This document shows, piece by piece, positions 1 through 7,248 of a stretch of 7,778 bases of DNA (positions are counted from its first letter, which is position 1; every line of letters begins with the position of its first letter). The DNA is taken from assembly GCA_910579605.1 (NCBI GenBank), contig CAJTUG010000038.1, positions 13,265 through 21,042 on the forward strand, given 5' to 3'. This stretch comes from an uncultured Muribaculaceae bacterium (GTDB taxonomy: Bacteria; Bacteroidota; Bacteroidia; Bacteroidales; Muribaculaceae). Made by a program: the position numbers and the translations under genes. The notes below the pieces were generated by a model. The model had not been told where the DNA came from. It saw nothing but the letters and a program-made list of their open reading frames with translations, and did no database searches.

Positions 1-2
1 CA

Positions 3-488
3 TTTGAGGCTTTTGCCAATTATTCGCCATGCTTTTTCTCAATCTGGAGACCGACATTCATGGCAGGTATCTTAGTGCAAGATTTCAAGTTGGAACATAA
101 GGACAGGAAAATTAAACTGAATAAACCTATTGGCATATTCAGATTCAACAACGCAATTCATCTGCCTTGGGATATGTGGCTTAACGTAGATTTCTCTGCA
201 CAATCATCTGGTAACGGAGACAATGTCTATATACAGAGTCGTTGGAATTGCGATCTGGGATTATATAAATCATTTGCCAGTGATGTGTGGAGTCTGAAAA
301 TTCAGCTCAATGACGTGTTCAGCACCTATAAGCACCACATTACAATATATGATGCTTTGAGCGAGTTAAGCGTCAAAAAAATTTACGATACACGCGATTT
401 GTCGCTGACTATCCGCTATAATTTCAATGCATCTCGATCGCGTTATAAAGGCCGTGGTGCAGCTAATATAGAAAAAGATAGATTCTGA
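3..488 (+). CDS. Outer-membrane beta-barrel family protein, 3' part (partial, start outside window)
   Basis: The frame is open from the first bases of the window, so this is the C-terminal 161 residues of a longer gene; the ATG at 60 is internal. The sequence alternates polar and hydrophobic residues in beta-strand fashion, with aromatic girdle-like strands (W-N-C-D-L-G-L-Y-K, V-W-S-L-K-I-Q-L-N-D-V-F). It ends in LTIRYNFN, then a basic stretch with YKGRGAAN and EKDRF. That ending is the usual last strand and tail of the Bacteroidota outer-membrane beta-barrel family (OMP_b-brl_3, PF14905), which resembles TonB-dependent receptors with a carboxypeptidase-like N-terminal domain. By family it sits in the outer membrane; the substrate cannot be read from this fragment. 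The family call rests on recognition of the C-terminus only. The gene is convergent with the phosphatase gene, and a hairpin follows 26 bases after its stop. Confidence 0.82.
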   Translation, partial: FEAFANYSPCFFSIWRPTFMAGILVQDFKLEHKDRKIKLNKPIGIFRFNNAIHLPWDMWLNVDFSAQSSGNGDNVYIQSRWNCDLGLYKSFASDVWSLKIQLNDVFSTYKHHITIYDALSELSVKKIYDTRDLSLTIRYNFNASRSRYKGRGAANIEKDRF

Positions 489-514
489 AAACGAATTTAT
501 TTATGTAAGGAGGA

Positions 515-543
515 GATTGCCTGGCAGTGAATGCCGGGCAATC
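515..543 (+). terminator. Intrinsic terminator hairpin after the beta-barrel gene
   Basis: A 12-bp stem (515-526 with 532-543) closes a 5-base loop, followed by T-rich sequence (TATGTTTATTTATTTT). The one non-Watson-Crick position (522/536) is a U-G wobble in plus-strand RNA but an A-C mismatch in minus-strand RNA. The hairpin therefore fits best as the terminator of the plus-strand barrel gene. It lies five bases beyond the stop of the convergent phosphatase gene, so it could also act weakly on that transcript. Confidence 0.75.
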
Positions 544-548
544 TATGT

Positions 549-1004
549 TTATTTATTTTGTTTAAGTTTTAGGATGATTTCTTTGCATCCATTTTCTATG
601 TGTTGGAAGCATGTTCTGTAAACATATTCTGTCTGGAAATGAGGGTCGGGTAGATCTGATTGTTCTCCAAAGCAAAAGTCATTAAACAGTATGATCCTGT
701 TCCAGTGATCAAAACAGAGTAGTCTTGTAACCTCTTCGCGATGTCTATTAGTCATCACAATTATAAGATCTGCCGAATCAAGTAGAGTTGTACTCATTGG
801 AATAGCTTTGCCTCCCATTTCATATCCATACTCGGCTGCGATATTGCACATTACCTCTTCTCTTTCGAGATTGTCGGGAACTCTTGTGCCACATGATGCA
901 ACGTCTATTCCTGTGAGGTTATTGGTTTTAATCAGTTTTTTTAAAACGGCTTCTGCCGCAGCTGATCGGCTTGCATTACCAGTGCATATAAATAAAATTC
1001 TCAT
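549..1004 (-). CDS. Low-molecular-weight protein tyrosine phosphatase
   Basis: The 151-residue protein has the normal length and layout of the cytosolic LMW-PTP family, which removes phosphate from phosphotyrosine through a cysteinyl-phosphate intermediate. The N-terminus carries the P-loop C-x5-R: C7-TGNAS-R13, followed by S14. The general-acid loop is visible as D120-P121. The start is well fixed because the P-loop always begins a few residues after the initiator in this family. Instead of the frequent RSPMAE after the P-loop, it has RSAAAEA. Bacterial members often reverse tyrosine kinases of capsule or exopolysaccharide export (Wzb/Wzc type), and related arsenate reductases share the fold. 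No kinase, capsule or ars gene is in the window, so the substrate is open. It is transcribed alone, divergent from the glycosidase gene, with no Shine-Dalgarno sequence. Confidence 0.9.
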   Translation of the reverse strand: MRILFICTGNASRSAAAEAVLKKLIKTNNLTGIDVASCGTRVPDNLEREEVMCNIAAEYGYEMGGKAIPMSTTLLDSADLIIVMTNRHREEVTRLLCFDHWNRIILFNDFCFGEQSDLPDPHFQTEYVYRTCFQHIENGCKEIILKLKQNK

Positions 1005-1040
1005 ACAAAAAAGTTTTGGATTTTATTCATTATTGTATGG

Positions 1041-1048
1041 CAAATATA
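1041..1048 (-). promoter_or_regulatory. Possible Bacteroidota -7 box for the phosphatase gene
   Basis: The minus strand reads TATATTTG, matching the Bacteroidota -7 consensus TAnnTTTG, 36 bases before the start codon. I see no good TTTG -33 box about 20 bases further upstream, so only half of the promoter is supported. The region is AT-rich and such matches occur by chance. Confidence 0.4.
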
Positions 1049-1161
1049 CGAAAAATATACTATGGTTCTATGGATTATATTTATAAACTGACGAAATCGT
1101 CTTTTTTTGTAGTTTATAGAGATGAAATTTAGCTCTCTTTTAGGAGACACAATGAATTTGT

Positions 1162-1193
1162 TTTGGATACTATTGTTTTTTACGTTATCTTTG
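1162..1193 (+). promoter_or_regulatory. Bacteroidota-type promoter of the phosphodiester glycosidase gene
   Basis: A -33 box TTTG (1162-1165) is followed after 20 bases by a -7 box TATCTTTG (1186-1193), matching the consensus TAnnTTTG exactly. This is the arrangement recognised by the Bacteroidota primary sigma factor. Transcription would start near 1199-1201, leaving a leader of about 42 bases. No Shine-Dalgarno sequence precedes the ATG at 1243 (the upstream bases are CTTAAACAACT), as is usual in this phylum. Confidence 0.7.
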
Positions 1194-1242
1194 TACACAA
1201 GTGATATTATTGCTATATATGTTTACTAACCCTTAAACAACT

Positions 1243-3702
1243 ATGAATTTTTTTAAATCTGCCCTTATTTTAGTCGCATTGACTTTCGGAGTCAATCAAG
1301 CGGTCGCTGTCGACGAGCTTGTTTATAATTGGGGGCCTGCCGATACCGTGGCACATCACAGCGTTGGCCCAGGCATGACTTATGCTAAAATCGTTTTCCC
1401 ATCAAAACCCCTCATTCTTTGGTGGGTTGAAGTTGATCTGAAAAATGAATATGCCAAGATTGAGCAGGCGCAAAGCCGTCATTCAGTTCCAGATCCCTTG
1501 CGTTGGGATGTAATGACCCATTACCGCGAGAATTGTCGTCCAGGCCATCAAGTAAAAGTCGCATGGAATCATGATTTCTTTTCGTATGCAGAATCTGTCT
1601 GTATAGGTATGAACGTTAGTGAGGGGGAAGTGACATGGACTCCTTATGGTAGATCTCTGCTATCTGTGACAGACAATGGATCTGCTGAAGTTTTCTGTGC
1701 CGATTTGGATTCTCATATCACGACACCGGATAATACAGTTGTTGGCATTGATTACTATAATGCTTTTAATGGTGGATTATATGGCGATTGTATCCTTTAT
1801 AACCGTTTTAACAGCAAACAGCTTGTAGAGGACGGCAAATATATATCATTGGTTCCCATGGATCCATGGATAATAAACGGCGATGCCATCAGATGCCGTG
1901 TGGAAGAGATATCAGATAAGCCTATTCAAACGTCGGCTGATTTGTATGTTCTTTATCTCCGTAATGCTAAATTAAATGCCCTTGATGGACATTTGTCGTC
2001 GGGTGACATAGTAACTATTAGCCAGTCGTTCCGTGAACCTAAATGGGGAGTTGCACCAGAACGAATTTTGAATGCTTTTCATGGCTATCCAAGTATAGTA
2101 CATGACGGTAAATTGCACGATGGGGAATATAACAACTTTGAGAATGGGCGTGAATATGAAAAATCATCACGCGTAATGGTTGGAATTTCACAGGATAAAA
2201 CCAAATTGTATGTTACTACTACCGAAATGTCTGGATCAAGTGTCGGTGTAGATTGTATTGAGCTTGCTGCGTGGATGGTTGAGAAGGGTGCATGGGATAT
2301 TGTCAATTTCGACAGCGGTGGTTCTGCTGCCATTGTGATAGATGAAGAAATGTTGAACGTTCCGGGAAGAGGGTCTGTCCGTCCAGTCCAGGATGCTATG
2401 TTGGCTGTATCCACTGCACCGGAAGATGGAACTGTAGATCACATAACTTTCAGCCGTCCATATATATCTCCTTCTATTGTCTCTCGAACACCGCTCAGAG
2501 TTATGTCTTTTAACCAATACGATGAGCCTATATGTTCATATTTGGAAGGCTGCATCTTTAAATGTGACCCTCCTGAATTAGGATTTGTTGATAACGATGG
2601 GATATTCCATGCATCATCTGTTGAGACAACAGGGCATATAATAGCCGAAAAAGATGGTAAAACTGCTATGATGACAGTATGTACACGACCTCTTGAGGGA
2701 ATCAAAGCTGTGAGAAATTCTATTTTTATTGATAATCATCGCCAAGTTGTAATTGAATTGGAAGGTGTTAACAACGGTCTGACTCAAAGAGTAGACCCTG
2801 GAGCCTTTAATTGGACATGTGAACCGGAGGGTATTGTAGAAATTGATTCGGATGGAGTTGTAAGAGGAATCGCAAATGGCTCGGCTACAATCTGTGGCGA
2901 GTTGGATGATGTTCAATTAACTATGGATGTGACAGTGGAGATTTCAGAGAAAACCATTTCCCACACCATTTTCAATAATATTGATGATATTAAATTCCAG
3001 AAGCCCAGTTATGTTAAGAATGCAGTAATTAACTATTCTGAACTGCCTTTTGGTTGGGAATCAGGTGCTGTAATCAACTTTGATCTCGCAGCCAATCGCT
3101 ATGCACAGATTTCATTCTCGCCAAATTTGACCTTTTATAGTTTGCCCGATGCAATATCTATGAGATTGTTTGATAAGACCGGTGCAGCACAGCGAGTTGA
3201 TATGCAGTTTATAGATGCTACTGGCGGGCATCAGAGTATTGTTGCAGATATTTCTTCAGGTGACAATGAATATTTGTTTAGTTTTAAAGATGCTGAAGGT
3301 GCTCAATTTCCATATTATCTGTACCCATTGCGTCTAAACAGAATAGTTCTTACATTAAATACGTCTGCTCATCCAGAGTCTTCACTCGCGTTTGAATCTA
3401 TAAAGGCAATTTATCCTGCAGGTTCTGGCGTAGAACAAATTTGTACAAATAAAGAAAGAGAGTTTAATGTCCAAGTTCACGGTGAGACTCTTGTGGCTAA
3501 TGTAGGTTCATCTGCTTATACAAGTGCGCAATTGGCAATCTACGATGTTGCAGGATTATGCCGTTATTCAACAATGGTAAATGTAGAGCCTGGCAATAAT
3601 ATGATGAATATTGATATAAAGGAGCTTCCGGTAGGAATTTATGCAGCAGTATTATCAGGAAATAGTATTCCAACTTCAAGTGCTAAATTTATTGTCAGGT
3701 AG
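1243..3702 (+). CDS. Secreted phosphodiester glycosidase (NAGPA-like) with Ig-like domains and T9SS-type C-terminal tail
   Basis: This 819-residue protein begins with a signal peptide (cleavage probably after A20-V-A22; no lipobox cysteine). Residues about 40-390 look like the phosphodiester glycosidase domain (PF09992). They show a W108-N-H-D-F-F segment matching the family's NGgFF, then G281-Y-P-S-I-V, R310-VMVGIS, F356-D-S-G-G-S-A (family DGGGSS/SA), and a downstream N-V-P-G-R-G-S-V-R-P. The family hydrolyses sugar-1-phosphodiester bonds; mammalian NAGPA uncovers mannose-6-phosphate. Residues about 415-480 and 500-567 resemble bacterial Ig-like (BIG) domains. Residues about 575-725 look like an all-beta, possibly carbohydrate-binding module. 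Residues about 735-819, with LAIYDVAGL, LPVGIYAAVL and a terminal KFIVR, resemble a type IX secretion sorting domain. The product is thus likely exported to the surface or medium. The natural substrate (capsular, teichoic-like or host glycan) is unknown. It is monocistronic, with its own promoter and terminator. Confidence 0.85.
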   Translation: MNFFKSALILVALTFGVNQAVAVDELVYNWGPADTVAHHSVGPGMTYAKIVFPSKPLILWWVEVDLKNEYAKIEQAQSRHSVPDPLRWDVMTHYRENCRPGHQVKVAWNHDFFSYAESVCIGMNVSEGEVTWTPYGRSLLSVTDNGSAEVFCADLDSHITTPDNTVVGIDYYNAFNGGLYGDCILYNRFNSKQLVEDGKYISLVPMDPWIINGDAIRCRVEEISDKPIQTSADLYVLYLRNAKLNALDGHLSSGDIVTISQSFREPKWGVAPERILNAFHGYPSIVHDGKLHDGEYNNFENGREYEKSSRVMVGISQDKTKLYVTTTEMSGSSVGVDCIELAAWMVEKGAWDIVNFDSGGSAAIVIDEEMLNVPGRGSVRPVQDAMLAVSTAPEDGTVDHITFSRPYISPSIVSRTPLRVMSFNQYDEPICSYLEGCIFKCDPPELGFVDNDGIFHASSVETTGHIIAEKDGKTAMMTVCTRPLEGIKAVRNSIFIDNHRQVVIELEGVNNGLTQRVDPGAFNWTCEPEGIVEIDSDGVVRGIANGSATICGELDDVQLTMDVTVEISEKTISHTIFNNIDDIKFQKPSYVKNAVINYSELPFGWESGAVINFDLAANRYAQISFSPNLTFYSLPDAISMRLFDKTGAAQRVDMQFIDATGGHQSIVADISSGDNEYLFSFKDAEGAQFPYYLYPLRLNRIVLTLNTSAHPESSLAFESIKAIYPAGSGVEQICTNKEREFNVQVHGETLVANVGSSAYTSAQLAIYDVAGLCRYSTMVNVEPGNNMMNIDIKELPVGIYAAVLSGNSIPTSSAKFIVR

Positions 3703-3737
3703 TTCTAAATAGCTTGTAGATAAATGATAGCTTAACA

Positions 3738-3764
3738 ATACAAAAGGAAACATCCCTTTTGTAT
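3738..3764 (+). terminator. Terminator hairpin of the glycosidase gene
   Basis: A perfect 10-bp inverted repeat (3738-3747, ATACAAAAGG; 3755-3764, CCTTTTGTAT) encloses a 7-base loop and lies 35 bases after the glycosidase stop. It is followed by ATAAAT rather than a pure T-run, although the stem's own 3' arm contains TTTT. Because it is perfectly symmetrical it could act on both strands, but it is the hairpin nearest the plus-strand gene. Confidence 0.6.
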
Positions 3765-3767
3765 ATA

Positions 3768-3802
3768 AATAGATGAGGACGTCTCTGACGCCCTCATCTA
3801 TT
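3768..3802 (-). terminator. Terminator hairpin of the 447-residue secreted-protein gene
   Basis: An 11-bp outer stem (3768-3778 with 3792-3802) and a 4-bp inner stem (3780-3783 with 3787-3790) close a 3-base loop. The position between them (3779/3791) is an A-C mismatch in plus-strand RNA but a U-G wobble in minus-strand RNA, so the fold is continuous only for minus-strand transcripts. It starts 21 bases beyond the stop of the convergent minus-strand gene, which it most likely serves. Confidence 0.7.
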
Positions 3803-3823
3803 ATTTAGCCTGCTTGTGTAGAT

Positions 3824-5167
3824 TTATTTGCGGAATATCCGTTTGGCAGTTCCGTCGGGGTATAGCGCTATATACAATCCTGTTGGCGCTGTAGTTAGAT
3901 TAAATATCACACGTCCTGAAAGATCGTAGACCCTGCAGGGGGCGGCAGATTCAATGACAGCGACATTTTGGGCGTTTGTAATTGTACCTTCGGCAGTTAC
4001 GACATATTTAGCCATGGAATGGTTGTTTGTCATGGCATAAACGTGTGCTTCATTATCGTTGATACTTTCAACGTGAACCACATTGTTGCAGAATGTGGGA
4101 CGGTTGGTGACAGGCACGACTTGCGACGAATGTGTCATCGGTTTCCCTTGCGACAGACGTGCGACCAATATAGCATCGTCTAATGATTCCGGCGCCGACG
4201 GTACAGATGCTATGCTGTAGTGGGGGTCAGCTCCTGAATCACCGTAGACCATTAATTTGCTGTTCCCTACCGTGAAGATTTCAGCGCCGCTTGAATACTT
4301 GTCAGACACAAGGGAGCTGTGGAGGGAGGCCACAGGTTCAATAGGCGCCTCGCCGTTTCCTGGCGATGAAAGAGCATAAATTGTGGGGTAGGGCGCATCG
4401 TAATAAGGTATTTGCGTCGGGTCTTTCGAGTAATGGTCGGCAACGGTCCCGCGGTCGTGTATTAGGAAATGTCCGGGCCCCGCAGGTGTAACTGAGCAAT
4501 GAGAGAAATTGACAGTTGCTGAAGAATGCGATTTGCATTCGCCTTCTTCGAATTCCCAATAATTCAGGTTGTTCATCACGGATTGGTTCACATTTGCAGA
4601 CAGGCCGAATACCCTGAAAGTTCCCGACCGGAGATCGCCATCGATACCGGCCGCGTAGGTGAACTTGCCCGCTTCGGGGCATTCGTATCTTGCGTAGAAC
4701 GTAGGTATCCCGTCAATGATGTCGAATGGGAAGATTACGAACGGGTATTTGGCCGAACTGCTGGCAGTGTATGACGTCGCATATGGATTGCCGGAGGTGT
4801 CTTTGCCTAACAGATAGACCGAGCCGATTATATGTTCTAAATCACCCCAGTTTGGTTCTATATACTCGAAATCGTCTACGGAGCCCCCGCACGACCTTCG
4901 GATAAAACGGTTTGCCTTTGTGCTGTCTTGAGAATAGATAAAGCCGTCTTTCACGATGAAATCGCGGCTGTCCAATTGCCCGGTCTCGTTATAATCAAGA
5001 TTAAGGCACTCGCACTTTATGCTGATTAGATCATCGCCAAGCTGTACTGTTTCGTAAGTAATGCCGTCGGCGCTTTTAGCGGCCGGAGGGCAAAAGGCCA
5101 TAAACATCCCGATTGCTGTCAGGGATATGGAACGGCTTAAAATGTTAATGTTTTGGTAGTTTATCAT
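3824..5167 (-). CDS. Secreted protein of unknown function with short T9SS-like sorting tail
   Basis: I do not recognise the body of this 447-residue protein. It starts with a Sec signal peptide (basic-polar N-terminus, hydrophobic 14-26, probable cleavage after A30-K-S32). C26 is not in a lipobox. The mature part is rich in beta-forming and aromatic residues (for example YPFVIFPFDI at 141-150, FYARYECP at 157-164, KLMVYGDSG at 304-312), so a beta-sandwich or propeller is plausible but not shown. Residues about 405-447 (CRVYDLSGRVIF, PTGLYIALYPDG, AKRIFRK) match the compact C-terminal tail of Bacteroidales proteins sent out by type IX secretion. Its DNA is GC-richer than its neighbours (about 57% in 4321-4380 against 35% in 3121-3180, by hand count). 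It stands alone: convergent with the glycosidase, with the integrase relic upstream. I saw no convincing promoter box. Confidence 0.8.
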   Translation of the reverse strand: MINYQNINILSRSISLTAIGMFMAFCPPAAKSADGITYETVQLGDDLISIKCECLNLDYNETGQLDSRDFIVKDGFIYSQDSTKANRFIRRSCGGSVDDFEYIEPNWGDLEHIIGSVYLLGKDTSGNPYATSYTASSSAKYPFVIFPFDIIDGIPTFYARYECPEAGKFTYAAGIDGDLRSGTFRVFGLSANVNQSVMNNLNYWEFEEGECKSHSSATVNFSHCSVTPAGPGHFLIHDRGTVADHYSKDPTQIPYYDAPYPTIYALSSPGNGEAPIEPVASLHSSLVSDKYSSGAEIFTVGNSKLMVYGDSGADPHYSIASVPSAPESLDDAILVARLSQGKPMTHSSQVVPVTNRPTFCNNVVHVESINDNEAHVYAMTNNHSMAKYVVTAEGTITNAQNVAVIESAAPCRVYDLSGRVIFNLTTAPTGLYIALYPDGTAKRIFRK

Positions 5168-5278
5168 AAAAATAAATTTAAGATTCTTAAAATTAACAAT
5201 GAGTTTTAAATAAACAAAATATTGGCGTTTGATTTAACTATTTTTATTACAACATGAAGATTTACGCCTTTTCGTTTA
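5168..5278. other. AT-rich intergenic stretch upstream of the secreted-protein gene
   Basis: This stretch should hold the promoter of the minus-strand secreted-protein gene, but no clean TAnnTTTG is present. The nearest is TATTTTG on the minus strand around 5216-5222, one base short of the consensus and without a TTTG at the right distance. No gene or strong hairpin is seen. Confidence 0.4.
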
Positions 5279-5662
5279 ATGTATTTTAATGGTTTCGGTA
5301 GCTCTTGCTATGTCGTTCAAGATGGAAAGCGATGTTCTTGTATATATTGTATACTTTGGCAATCTCTTTCAGATAGGCATTCATTTCTGTTTTCCTGCTT
5401 TACCGGATTGGGGTTCTCAGATATAATATATTATGTTGCCTGGCGCACATTTGTTACGATGAGTCTGCGAAAAGGAATGTTGCCTGAAGATATACGCGCC
5501 GTCACAGTACACACTACTATTAAGTATGTGAAGTTTGACTATGAAAGCAAGCGCGAGAAGATGAGCATACTTAATGAAGCTCGTCAACAAGGAAGAGAAA
5601 CAGTATTTGATTATGAGATTAGCAGCGATGAGCGAATGAAACTCGGCATATCGGAACAATAA
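5279..5662 (+). pseudogene. Remnant of a tyrosine-recombinase (phage/conjugative-element integrase) 3' end
   Basis: The frame 5279-5662 is open for 127 codons, but only its C-terminal part (from about 5432) resembles a protein I know. AWRTFVTMSLRKGM, then PEDIRAVTVHTT and KYVKFDYESKREKM, follow the end of Bacteroidota site-specific integrases, which typically read H-x-A-R-R-TF...GH-TT-K...RY-V-K. In this copy the box II His is Tyr52 and the catalytic Arg is Trp55, each one C-to-T change away. The G before the conserved His (H78) is V. The first Tyr lies 5 residues after that His instead of the usual 9 (a second lies 10 after), suggesting an in-frame loss of about four codons. The N-terminal arm-binding and core-binding domains are absent; residues 1-50 look non-coding. 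It is therefore almost certainly inactive. Family assignment is from remembered motifs, not alignment. Confidence 0.68.
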
Positions 5663-5917
5663 GCCTACTTTGAATAGTTTGAGGGCGACACAGCATCCGT
5701 GACTGCACACCTCGCATTATTATTCTATCTTTGCCAAGGCTATGTATATATGAAGCGGCTGCCAAATAACCTATTTAACGAGGTGATAGAAATTTCCATA
5801 AAAACTTCTAAATAGTTATTTTACATTTATATAGCAAACCACACGAAATCCGGGTACATACAATCCGTGGTAAATGAGAGGGATGATAACTAATTTTTTA
5901 GCTTACGCAATAAGCTA
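5663..5917. other. Gene-poor stretch between integrase relic and CNNM gene
   Basis: No convincing gene lies here. There is a -7-like TATCTTTG at 5726-5733 on the plus strand, followed by a 21-codon frame (5750-5815, MKRLPNNLFNEV...). A 7-bp inverted repeat (TAGCTTA, 5899-5905, with TAAGCTA, 5911-5917) abuts the stop codon of the CNNM gene. On the minus strand that hairpin is followed by A residues rather than U residues, so it is a poor candidate for a classic terminator. Confidence 0.45.
5726..5733 (+). promoter_or_regulatory. Orphan Bacteroidota -7-like box
   Basis: TATCTTTG matches the TAnnTTTG consensus exactly, but there is no TTTG about 20 bases upstream. The only downstream frame is 21 codons long. 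It may be a leftover promoter of a lost gene, or chance. Confidence 0.3.
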
Positions 5918-7204
5918 TTAGCCATAATTATGCATAGTTTCCAAAGATACGGCAACTTTGTCAACTCGAGTATTATCCATATCAATCACTTCAATGCGTA
6001 AGCCATTCCATACGATTATATCTCCAACTATGGCAATTCTCTGAAGATTATTCATTATCATTCCTCCTATTGTAGTATACGATTGAGGCATATACAAGTC
6101 CTCTTTGTCAAAATATGCCAGGAAATCATACACGGTGCATTTACCGTCGATTAGCCATTCTTCTTTGGAATCGCGTTTCACAATCATTGGTTCTTCGATT
6201 TCATCTGGACAATTACCTACAAGTCCGTCAAGGATGTCGCGCAGAGTCACCACCCCGCAGAATGCGCCGTATTCATCACAGACAAGGGCCGAATGAACTT
6301 TCCTTGCCTTGAACATGTCGAGCGCGTCATAGACACTCATGTTCTCAGGCACATAAATCCCTGGAATAATAATGTCACTAAGATTGAAATTCTCACCATT
6401 AAGCGACAAGATAAGTTGTTTTAATGACACAATTCCAATGATCTCAGATTTTGTGGAGTTATATACCGGATATGATGAATGGAGTTCCTGAGAAATCTGG
6501 TTCAGGACATCATCGGAAGTCATGTTTACTGACAGAGTAGCCACATCTCCACGAACCGTCATTATTGAATTTACTCTTAGGTCGCCGAGAATAAGGGCAC
6601 GTTCCATAATATCCTGTTCAACTTCCTTGACTTCGCCGCCTTCTGTACCTTCCTTGATAAGAGTCTTTATTTCCTCTTCGGTGACAACCGAGGCTTTTTT
6701 GTCAATTTTTAAAATCTTGGATATGCCTTCAGTGGATATTGATAGAACCCATACTAATGGGTATGTGATTATAGATAGCAATTTCATTCCTGGCGCAACA
6801 AGCTGGGCTATCGTATCTGCCATGTTCATGCCGATTTTCTTTGGAACAAGTTCGCCAACGACAATTGACAGATATGTTACAGCGGTGACAATCAGTGCTT
6901 TTGACAATCCCATTGCTATGGAGGGTTCGACCCCCCACGCTATGAGTATCATTCCGAAATCATTGGCGATGGTGGCTCCGGAAAAAAGACCGGTCAGAAT
7001 TCCGATGAGTGTAATACCGATCTGCACGGTAGAAAGAAATCGCTCCGGCTTTTCAGATAACGCAAGAGCGACAGCCGCGCTTTTGCGTCCTCTCTTCGCA
7101 TCGGTAGATAGTTTAGACTTTCGGGCGGATATAAGTGCGACCTCCGACATTGAAAAAATGCCGTTCAGTAAAATCAATCCGCAAATAATGAGTATATCGT
7201 CCAT
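5918..7204 (-). CDS. CNNM/CBS/CorC-domain membrane protein (hemolysin family, HlyC/CorC type)
   Basis: This 428-residue inner-membrane protein has the full three-part layout of its family. Residues about 1-175 form the CNNM (DUF21) membrane domain, with hydrophobic segments near 3-19, 58-80, 84-112 and 136-157. It carries the conserved SMSEVALIS (18-26) at the end of the first helix and GELVPKKIG (117-125). Residues about 209-268 and 280-330 are the paired CBS domains, which bind adenine nucleotides in relatives. Residues about 340-420 are the CorC_HlyC domain (PF03471), ending in G-L-R-I-E-V-I. Characterised homologues take part in Mg2+/Na+ or Co2+ transport or efflux; the old name hemolysin is not functional evidence. 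The start fits because the first helix begins at once. Length is typical and no key motif is missing. It appears monocistronic, and I saw no clear promoter box or terminator for it. Confidence 0.92.
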   Translation of the reverse strand: MDDILIICGLILLNGIFSMSEVALISARKSKLSTDAKRGRKSAAVALALSEKPERFLSTVQIGITLIGILTGLFSGATIANDFGMILIAWGVEPSIAMGLSKALIVTAVTYLSIVVGELVPKKIGMNMADTIAQLVAPGMKLLSIITYPLVWVLSISTEGISKILKIDKKASVVTEEEIKTLIKEGTEGGEVKEVEQDIMERALILGDLRVNSIMTVRGDVATLSVNMTSDDVLNQISQELHSSYPVYNSTKSEIIGIVSLKQLILSLNGENFNLSDIIIPGIYVPENMSVYDALDMFKARKVHSALVCDEYGAFCGVVTLRDILDGLVGNCPDEIEEPMIVKRDSKEEWLIDGKCTVYDFLAYFDKEDLYMPQSYTTIGGMIMNNLQRIAIVGDIIVWNGLRIEVIDMDNTRVDKVAVSLETMHNYG

Positions 7205-7248
7205 AAATTATATTTACATAACAACTATTACTGGTGTAATGTTGCTGC

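Noticed and set aside
507..573. AAGGAGG Shine-Dalgarno-like sequence with a short downstream frame
   Set aside because: The following ATG (532) gives only 13 codons, the spacing is too long, and the bases belong to the terminator hairpin flank; this phylum rarely uses Shine-Dalgarno sites.
808..1086. 92-codon plus-strand frame over the phosphatase 5' end
   Set aside because: It is the antisense of the P-loop region of the LMW-PTP gene and shows no protein-like features.
2085..2916. Several overlapping minus-strand frames of 88-109 codons inside the glycosidase gene
   Set aside because: They are antisense to a continuous 819-codon gene with recognisable domains and have shadow-like composition.
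4338..4774. Frames of 82 and 114 codons within the 447-residue secreted-protein gene
   Set aside because: The host frame has a signal peptide and sorting tail at the correct ends; these internal frames have neither starts nor domains that convince.
5417..5710. 97-codon minus-strand frame over the integrase relic
   Set aside because: The plus strand over the same bases carries recombinase motifs; the minus-strand product looks like nothing known.
5899..5917. TAGCTTA/TAAGCTA inverted repeat at the CNNM stop codon as a terminator
   Set aside because: The stem is only 7 bp and AT-rich, and on the minus strand it is followed by A residues instead of a U-run.
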